From positions 80,709,395 to 80,773,394 of the forward strand of contig CM077676.1 in the NCBI GenBank assembly GCA_039707655.1: a stretch of 64,000 bases of DNA, given 5' to 3'. Source of the DNA: Elymus sibiricus (Eukaryota; Streptophyta; Magnoliopsida; Poales; Poaceae). Made by a program: the position numbers and the translations under genes. The notes under the pieces are model-generated. The model did not search any database. It worked only from the letters and a program-made list of their open reading frames with translations, and had not been told where the DNA came from. This document shows, one piece after another, positions 58,086 to 64,000 of this stretch; positions within the stretch are counted from its first letter, which is position 1; every line of letters begins with the position of its first letter.

Positions 58086-59612
58086 TGATACGTCTCCGTC
58101 GTATCTATAATTTATGATTGTTTCATGCCAATATTCTACAATTTTCATATATTTTTGGCAACATTTTATATTATTTTTGGGACTAACATATTGATCCAGT
58201 GCCCAGTGCCAGTTCCTGTTTTCTGCTTATCTTTTGTATCACAGAAAATCCATATCAAACGAAGTCCAAATGCAATAAAATTTTATGGAGAATTATTTTG
58301 GAATATATGTGATTTTTGGGAGGTGGAATCAACGCAAACGGAGGCTCACAGCCTCCACAAGCCACCTGGGCGCGGCCCCCCTGGCGCACGGTGGTGCCTC
58401 GTGGGCACACCGTAAGTCGGTTGGGGCTCTTCTTCGGCCGCAAGCTAATATCCGAAAAAAAATCATGTTAAAATTTCAGCCCGATCGGAGTTACGGATCT
58501 CTGGGAATTTAAGAAACGGTGAAAGGCCAGAAAACAAGAACGCGAGACAGAAGAGAACAGAGAGAGAGAGATCCAATCTCGGAGGGGCTCCTGCCCCTCT
58601 GGGTGCCATGGAGGCCAAGGACCAGAGGGGTAAACCTCCTCCCATCTAGGGGGAGGCCAAGCAAGAAGAAGAAGGAGGGGGGCTCTCTCCCCCTCTCTCC
58701 CAGTGGCGCCGGAACGCCGTTAGGGCAATCATCGTGACGGCGATCTACACCAACAACTTCGCCACCGTCACCACCAACTCTCTCCCCCTCTATGCAGCGG
58801 TGTAACACCTCTTCTCCCCGCTGTAATCTCTACTTAAACATGGTGCTTAATGCTACATATTATTACCCAATGATGTATGGCCATCCTATGATGTTTGAGT
58901 AGATTCTTTTTGTCATATGGGTTGATTGATGATCGTGATTGGTTTGAGTTGTATGTTTTATTTTGGTGCTGTCCTATGGTGCCCTCCGTGTCGCGCAAGC
59001 ATGAGGGATTCCCGCTGTAGGGTGTTGCAATACGTTCATAATTCTCTTATGGTGGGCGGCTAGAGTGACAGAAGCTTACACCCGAGTAAGGGGGTTGTTG
59101 CGTATGGGAGTAAAGAGGACTTGTTACTTAATGCTATGGTTGGGTTTTACCTTAATGATCTTTGGTAGTTGCGGATGCTTGCTAGAGTTCCAATCATAAG
59201 TGCATATGATCCAAGTACGGAAAGTATGTTAGCTCATGCCTCTCCCTCATATAAAATTGCAATAATGATTACCGGTCTAGTTATCGATTGCCTATGGACA
59301 AATCTTTCTCTTGTGCTACAGAAACTTTCTACTAAACAATTAGCTTTTATTATCTTGCAATTTCCTCGTAGTTTTATTCTCGCAAAGTACTCCTAGTTTT
59401 ATTCTTGCAAAGTAGTTCTAGCATTACACCTACAAAGTACTTCTAGTTTCATACTTGTTCTAGGTAAAGCGAACGTTAAGTGCGCGTAGAGTTGTATCGG
59501 TGGACGATAGAATTTGAAGGGAATATTAATTCTACCTTTAGCTCCTCGTTGGGTTCGACACTCTTATTTATCGAAAAAGCTACAATTGATCCCCTATACT
59601 TGTGGGTTATCG
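58086..59612 (+). repeat. X 3' LTR
   Basis: 1,527 bp without insertions, starting TGATACGTCTCCGTCG. It ends TTATCG where the 5' LTR has TTATCA, then GTGAC. It gives the uninterrupted reference for the Y and Cassandra insertion points. Confidence 0.92.
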
Positions 59613-59617
59613 GTGAC

Positions 59618-59865
59618 TAAGAACATAACTTGTTAAGTTTCAAGAGAATGTATTGTTTAAACCGTAACATGTGAATTAATTGCTACTTTATCATGATGAG
59701 TTTTATGAGATGAGCTATTGTTTATGATATAAAATGATGCTAGAAAAAGTGATTGAAATTATCATTCATCAAACTTGTGCACTATGCTAGCATTCACACT
59801 TCATAAATTATTTCTTTTATCATTCACCTACTCGAGGACGATTAGGAATTAAAGCTTGGGGATGC
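59618..59865 (+). repeat. P internal region, 3' end, with PPT-like 14-mer
   Basis: Continues P after X and mirrors Y's 41161-41404. Ends with CTCGAGGACG, then AAGCTTGGGGATGC (59852-59865), directly before the LTR. Confidence 0.82.
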
Positions 59866-60410
59866 TGATACGTCTCCAACGTATCTATAATTTATGAAGT
59901 ATTCATGACATGTTTATAACAATTTTATATGGTTTTGGTATGATTTGAATAGAACTAACCCGGACTGACGCTGTTTTCAGCAGAACTACCTTGGTGTTGT
60001 TTTTTGTGCAGAAATAAAAGTTCTTGGATTAACCCCAAAATTTACGGTGATTTTTTCTAGAAGGAAAGAAACCCAGGAAGCTTTGAGGTAGTACCAGAAG
60101 CCCCACAGGGACCCCACAAGGCAACAGGGCGTGCCCTGATGCCTTGTTGCCCCCCTGTGGCACCTCTTTGCGTGATTCCAACGCCAAAAATTCTTATATA
60201 TTCTGAAACCCCCGAAAGTTAACCTAGATGAGTTTTTCTGCCACCGCAAGCCTCTGTTCCGAAGCTATCCCATCTGGAGCTCCATTCCGGCACCCTGCCA
60301 GAGGGGGAAGTCATCACCGGAGGCCATCTTCATCATCCCCGCTGCTTCCATGATGAGGCGGGAGTAGTTCACCCTCGGGGCTGAGGGTATGTACCAGTAG
60401 CTATGTGTTT

Positions 60411-60461
<51 letters not shown>

Positions 60462-61520
60462 TTCTTGATTTGGCACGATCTTGATGTACCGCGAGCTTTG
60501 TTAATATAGTTGGATCATATGGTGTTTCTTCCCTCTCTATCATCTTGTGATGAATTGAGTCTTTCCCTTTGAGGTTTCGTTATTGTCGGATTGAATGTTT
60601 TGGATTTGATAACACTTGATGTATGTCTTGCATGTGGATACCCGTGGTGACAATGGGGTATTCTATTGAGTCACTTGATGTATGTTTTGGTAATCAACTT
60701 GTGGATTCCTGTGACCTTGGGGTAATCTAGGCATATGGGTTGGTACACGTTTCCATCTTCTTTTCTCCGATAGAAACTTTGGGGTACTCTTTGAAGTTCT
60801 TTGTGTGGATTGAATATTATGAATCTGAAGTTGTTTGATGCATATCGAATAATCAACTCACGGATACTTGTGGTGACATTGGAGTATCTAGGTGACATTA
60901 GAGTTGGTTGATGCGTATCATATGGTGTTATTTTAGTACGAACTCTAGGGCTGTTTGTGACACTTATAGGGATGGCTCAATAGATTGATCAGAAAGGATA
61001 ACTTTGAGGTGGTTTCGTACCATACAACAATTTCTTCTTATGTTCTCCGCTAGATAATAACTTTGGAGTGATTCTTTGTGACACGTTGGGGGATTGTTAT
61101 ATGATTCAATTATATTAGCACTGTTGAGAGATTGCACTAGTGAAAGTATGAACCCTAGGCCTTGTTTTCAAGCATTGCAATACCGTTTGTGCTTCGTTTT
61201 ATCACTTGCTACCTTGCTGTTTTTATATTTTCAGATTACAAAAACCTATATCTACTATCCATACTACACTTGTATCACCATCTCTTCGCCGAACTAGTGC
61301 ACCTATACAATTTACCCTTGTATTGGCTGTGTTGGGACACAAGAGATTTCTTGTATTTGATTGCAGGGTTGTTTGAGAGAGACCATCTTCATCCTACGCC
61401 TCCCACGGATTGATAAACCTTAGGTCATCCACTTGAGGGAAATTTGTTGCTGTCCTACAAAACTCTGCACTTGGAGGCCCAACAACGTCTACAAGAATAA
61501 AAGTTGCGTAGTAGACATCA
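59866..61520 (+). repeat. P 3' LTR (complete)
   Basis: 1,655 bp, TGATACGTCTCCAACG to GTAGACATCA. Same family as Y's LTRs read in reverse. Contains the (TC)23 microsatellite at 60413-60458. Confidence 0.92.
60413..60458 (+). repeat. (TC)23 microsatellite
   Basis: 46 bp of uninterrupted TC. The corresponding site in Y's LTRs has only a few GA units, so it expanded in this copy. It produces a false Arg-Glu repeat ORF on the minus strand. Confidence 0.95.
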
Positions 61521-62494
61521 TCCCTAGAAGCATCGGTTAGTCCATTATAAAAGATATCAAGTATTTCATTTTTCTTAAGAGTATGATCAGGCAAAGCATT
61601 AAGTAATTGGAGAAGCCTTCCCCAAGCTTGAGGGAGACTCTCTTCTTCAATTTGCACAAAGTTGAATATTTCCTGTAAGGCAGCTTGTTTCTTATGAGCA
61701 GGAAAATGTTTTTCAGAGAAGTAGTATATCATATCCTGGGGACTACGCACACAACTAGGGGCAAGAGTATTAAACCATTTTTTAGCATCACCCTTTAATG
61801 AGAAAGGAAACAACTTAAGAATGTAATAGTAACGAATTTTCTCCTCATGAGCAAATAGGATGGCCATATCATTCAATTTAGTAAGGTGTGCCACAACAGT
61901 TTCAGTTTCATAACCATGAAAGGGATCAGATTCAACCAAAGTAATTAAAGGATCGACAGAGAATTCATAATCCTTATCGGTAACAAAGATAGGAGAGGTA
62001 GCAAACTTAGGATCATATTTCATTCTCTCCATCATTGATTTTTCTTTTAGCTTAACCAACAATTTTCTAACATCATCTCTATCATTACAAGCAAGAATTT
62101 CCCTAGCTGTCTTTCCATCTATAACATAACCAACAGGTATCTTAGGCATTTCAACTCTAGTAGGAGAGCTAGGCATAATAGGTGAATCATAATTTTCATC
62201 AGTTTCAATAGTTTCAGCATTCTCAGTTTCTTTAGCCTTAGCAATTTGGTCATCAAGAAATTCACCTAGTGGCACAGTATTATCAAGCATAGTACTAGCA
62301 TCATCATAAGTATCATTCATAGCAGAAGTAGTATCATCAATTACTTGCGACATATCAGAATGAATAGCAGGTGGTGGTGTCGCAAGCCTACTCAAAACAT
62401 AAGGTGAATCAAGTGCGGAGCTAGATGGCAGTTCGTTACCTCCCCTCGTCTTAGAGGGAACGATCTTGGTCTTAGCGTTTTTCAGATTCTTCAT
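61521..62494 (-). pseudogene. gag: Q gag (Gypsy type), N-terminal part, cut by P
   Basis: The first ATG of the frame is at 62494 (MKNLKNAKTKIVPSKTRGG). An acidic N-terminal region of about 170 residues is followed by a Retrotrans_gag-type domain: LFPFSLKGDAKKWFNTL, then MIYYFSEKHFP, then EESLPQAWGRLLQLL and LDIFYNGL. The frame is cut at 61521 by P; the 43 residues read beyond come from P's LTR and are artificial. Unlike P, Y and X this is the classical capsid-type Gag of autonomous Gypsy elements. The zinc knuckle and pol are outside the window. Confidence 0.85.
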
Positions 62495-62543
62495 AGTGGT
62501 CAACAGATATAAATCCCAAGTGACTCAACAAATAGAGCTATGC

Positions 62544-62561
62544 TCCCCGGCAACGGCGCCA
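62544..62561 (-). other. Q primer binding site (tRNA-Asp, perfect)
   Basis: Minus strand TGGCGCCGTTGCCGGGGA, the full complement of the plant tRNA-Asp(GTC) 3' end as I know it. Confidence 0.88.
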
Positions 62562-62572
62562 GAAAAGAATCT

Positions 62573-63957
62573 TGATAACCCACAAGTATAGGGGATCGCA
62601 ACAGTCTTCGAGGGTAGTATTTCACCCAAATTTATTGATTCGACACAAGGGGAGCCAAAGAATATTTGCGAGTATTAGCAGTTGAGTTTTCAATTCAACC
62701 ACACCTGGAGAACTAAATATCTGCAGCAAAGTGTTTAGTAGCACAGTAGCAATAGTGCCAGAAACAGTAACAGTAGCAGTTTTGTAGTGATCGTAACAGC
62801 AGCAGCAACGAAAGTAACTTAGCAAAGATCAATATGAGAAAAGCGTAGGCATTGGATCAGTGATGGATAATTATCTTGGATGACATTCATCATTTAACAG
62901 TCACAACCTAGAGCGATACACAATAGCTCCAATTCATCATTGTAATGTAGGCATGTATTCCGTATATAGTCATACATGCTTATAGTAAGAACTTGCATGA
63001 CATCTTTTGTCCTACCCTCCCGTGGCAGCGGGGTCCATAAGGAAACTAAGGGATATTAAGGCCTCCTTTTAATTGAGAACCGGAACAAAGCGTTAACACA
63101 TGGTGAATACATGAACTCCTCGAATTACAGTCATCCTTGGAGAGTATCCCAAACAATTGTCACTATGGGGTCTACGGATCAGAACAATAACAAGTGCATA
63201 TAACTAGCAGATAGGATCAAGAACTCAAATATATTCATGAAAACATAAAGGGTTCAGATCTGAAATCATGGCACTCGGGCCCTAGTGACAAACATTAAGC
63301 ATAGCAAAGTCTAGCAACATCAATCTCAGAACATAGTGGATACTAGGGATCAAGCCCTAACAAATTGACTCGATTACATGATAAATCTCATCCAACCCAT
63401 CACCGTCCAGCAAGCCTACGGAGAAATTACTCACACCCGGTGGTGAGCATCATGAAATTGGTGATGGAGGATGGTTGATGATGACGATGGCGACGAATCC
63501 CCCTCTCCGGAACCCCGAACGGACTCCAGATCAGCCCTCCCGATGAAGAACAGGAGGTGGCGGTGGCTTCGTATCGTAAAACGCGATGAAACTTCTTCTC
63601 TTATTTTTTTCTCGGGGAAAGAGAATTTATAGCGTTGGAATTAGGTCAGGAGGACCTCTGTGGGCCCCACAAGGCATCACGGCGCGCCCCCAGGGGGGGT
63701 CGCGCCCTATTGCCTTGTGAGAAACAGGGGCCCCCTCTCCACTTGATTCTTGCACCAATATTTTTTATATATTCCATAAAAAATCTCCAAAAAGTTTCGT
63801 CCAATTCCGAGAACTTTGATTTCTGCACAAAAACAACACCATGGTAGTTCTGCTGAAAACAGCGTCAGTCCGGGTTAGTTTCATTCAAATCATACAAATT
63901 AGAGTCCAAAATAAGAGCAAAAGTGTTTGGAAAAGTAGATACGACAGAGACGTATCA
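62573..63957 (-). repeat. Q 5' LTR
   Basis: 1,385 bp; plus-strand ends TGATAACCCACAAG and GAGACGTATCA. It contains a (AGC)-like stretch near 62790-62805. Only this LTR of Q is in the window, so identity rests on the adjoining PBS and gag. Confidence 0.82.
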
Positions 63958-64000
63958 GTAATCAACACTACTAGCAACCCAAGGTACCAATCTGAGGTTT
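63958..64000. other. Flank beyond Q, unidentified
   Basis: 43 bp starting GTAATCAACACTACTAGC. Too short to identify. The first five bases (GTAAT) should be Q's target duplication. Confidence 0.3.

Larger units (their letters stand above)
24034..59612 (+). mobile_element. Element X: Gypsy-like non-autonomous LTR retrotransposon, host of Y, V and a Cassandra LTR
   Basis: X's own sequence is 24034-24626, 46911-47015, 47285-50381 and 55842-59612. LTRs begin TGATACGTCTCCGTC and end GTGGGTTATCA (TTATCG in the 3' copy). The target duplication is GTGAC (24029-24033 and 59613-59617). A tRNA-Asp-type primer site, an acidic ORF, a long non-coding region and a PPT-like AAGCTTGGGGATGC directly before the 3' LTR are present. 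No pol domain is visible. It resembles abundant Triticeae Gypsy families such as Sabrina or Fatima; the name is from memory and unverified. Confidence 0.9.
7062..61520 (+). mobile_element. Element P: Gypsy-like, non-autonomous LTR retrotransposon, host of Z and X
   Basis: P's own sequence is 7062-11949, 23788-24033 and 59618-61520; everything between is later insertion. The order is truncated 5' LTR, tRNA-Asp primer site, acidic ORF (broken), long non-coding region with hairpins, PPT-like motif, and complete 3' LTR. LTRs begin TGATACGTCTCCAACG and end AGTAGACATCA, the same family as Y, which lies in the opposite orientation. P is inserted into the gag of Q: the Q reading frame runs into P's LTR at 61520/61521. 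The left flank is outside the window, so its TSD (right side TCCCT) cannot be checked. Sabrina-type families are possible by recollection, but the name is not verified. Confidence 0.85.
61521..63957 (-). mobile_element. Element Q: Gypsy retrotransposon, 5' part, outermost host
   Basis: On the minus strand: 5' LTR, perfect tRNA-Asp primer site and truncated gag. The rest lies left of the window beyond P. Its PBS and LTR style (TGATACGTCTCTGTCG...GTGGGTTATCA) resemble X, so Q is a candidate type of autonomous partner. Confidence 0.85.

Noticed and set aside
60265..60543. Minus-strand ORF with an Arg-Glu repeat
   Set aside because: Produced by the (TC)23 microsatellite in P's 3' LTR.
1..64000. 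Any host (non-transposon) gene, tRNA gene or microRNA precursor
   Set aside because: After assigning all segments to elements, only the 138-bp left edge and the 43-bp right edge remain unexplained, and neither has coding or tRNA-like features.

Overview
The window looks like heterochromatic, gene-free DNA from a Triticeae grass (wheat, Aegilops, barley or rye group). I base this on BARE1/WIS/Angela-type Copia LTRs, several Gypsy families with LTRs starting TGATACGTCTCC and tRNA-Asp primer sites, and a Cassandra-type LTR carrying a 5S rRNA-like sequence. I see no host gene, tRNA gene or CRISPR. Almost every base belongs to a nest of LTR retrotransposons whose boundaries can be read from TG...CA ends, primer binding sites (PBS), polypurine tracts (PPT) and 5-bp target site duplications (TSDs).

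Layout, outermost to innermost (letters are my own labels). Q is a Gypsy element on the minus strand; its 5' LTR (62573-63957), PBS and first part of gag (61521-62494) are visible. P (plus strand, 7062-61520) sits in the Q gag. Its 5' LTR is hit by M (minus strand, 139-7061, extending left). Its internal region carries Z (11950-23782, TSD AAGAT), which itself contains solo LTR W (17528-18475, TSD GAAGG), and X (24034-59612, TSD GTGAC). X's 5' LTR is split by Y (minus strand, 24627-46905, TSD GGGGC) and carries a Cassandra-like solo LTR (47016-47279, TSD CTCCC). X's internal region is split by V (50382-55836, TSD CCAAG). Y's 3' LTR is split by A, a BARE1/Angela-like Copia (26184-41036, TSD CTAGG/CTACG). 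A's pol is interrupted by B, a second Copia on the minus strand (29570-38363). The deepest chain is therefore Q>P>X>Y>A>B, six layers.

Coding capacity is limited. B carries an almost complete gag-pol reading frame broken by one nonsense codon in the CCHC zinc knuckle. A keeps gag, protease and the start of integrase. Q keeps part of a classical Gypsy gag. P, Y and X encode no pol. They encode instead an acidic, Asp/Tyr-rich protein of about 300-390 residues with a shared NYYERG motif; it is intact only in X. M, Z and V have no recognisable pol and look non-autonomous.

The most interesting signals are non-coding. A 14-mer (AAGCTTGGGGATGC) occurs 13 times, always in P, X or Y: directly before the 3' LTR, in strong conserved hairpins, and inside the acidic ORF. 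The U3 of B holds an array of 15-bp palindromes whose copy number differs between its two LTRs. A has three LTRs, two of them sharing a deletion that removes the core promoter.
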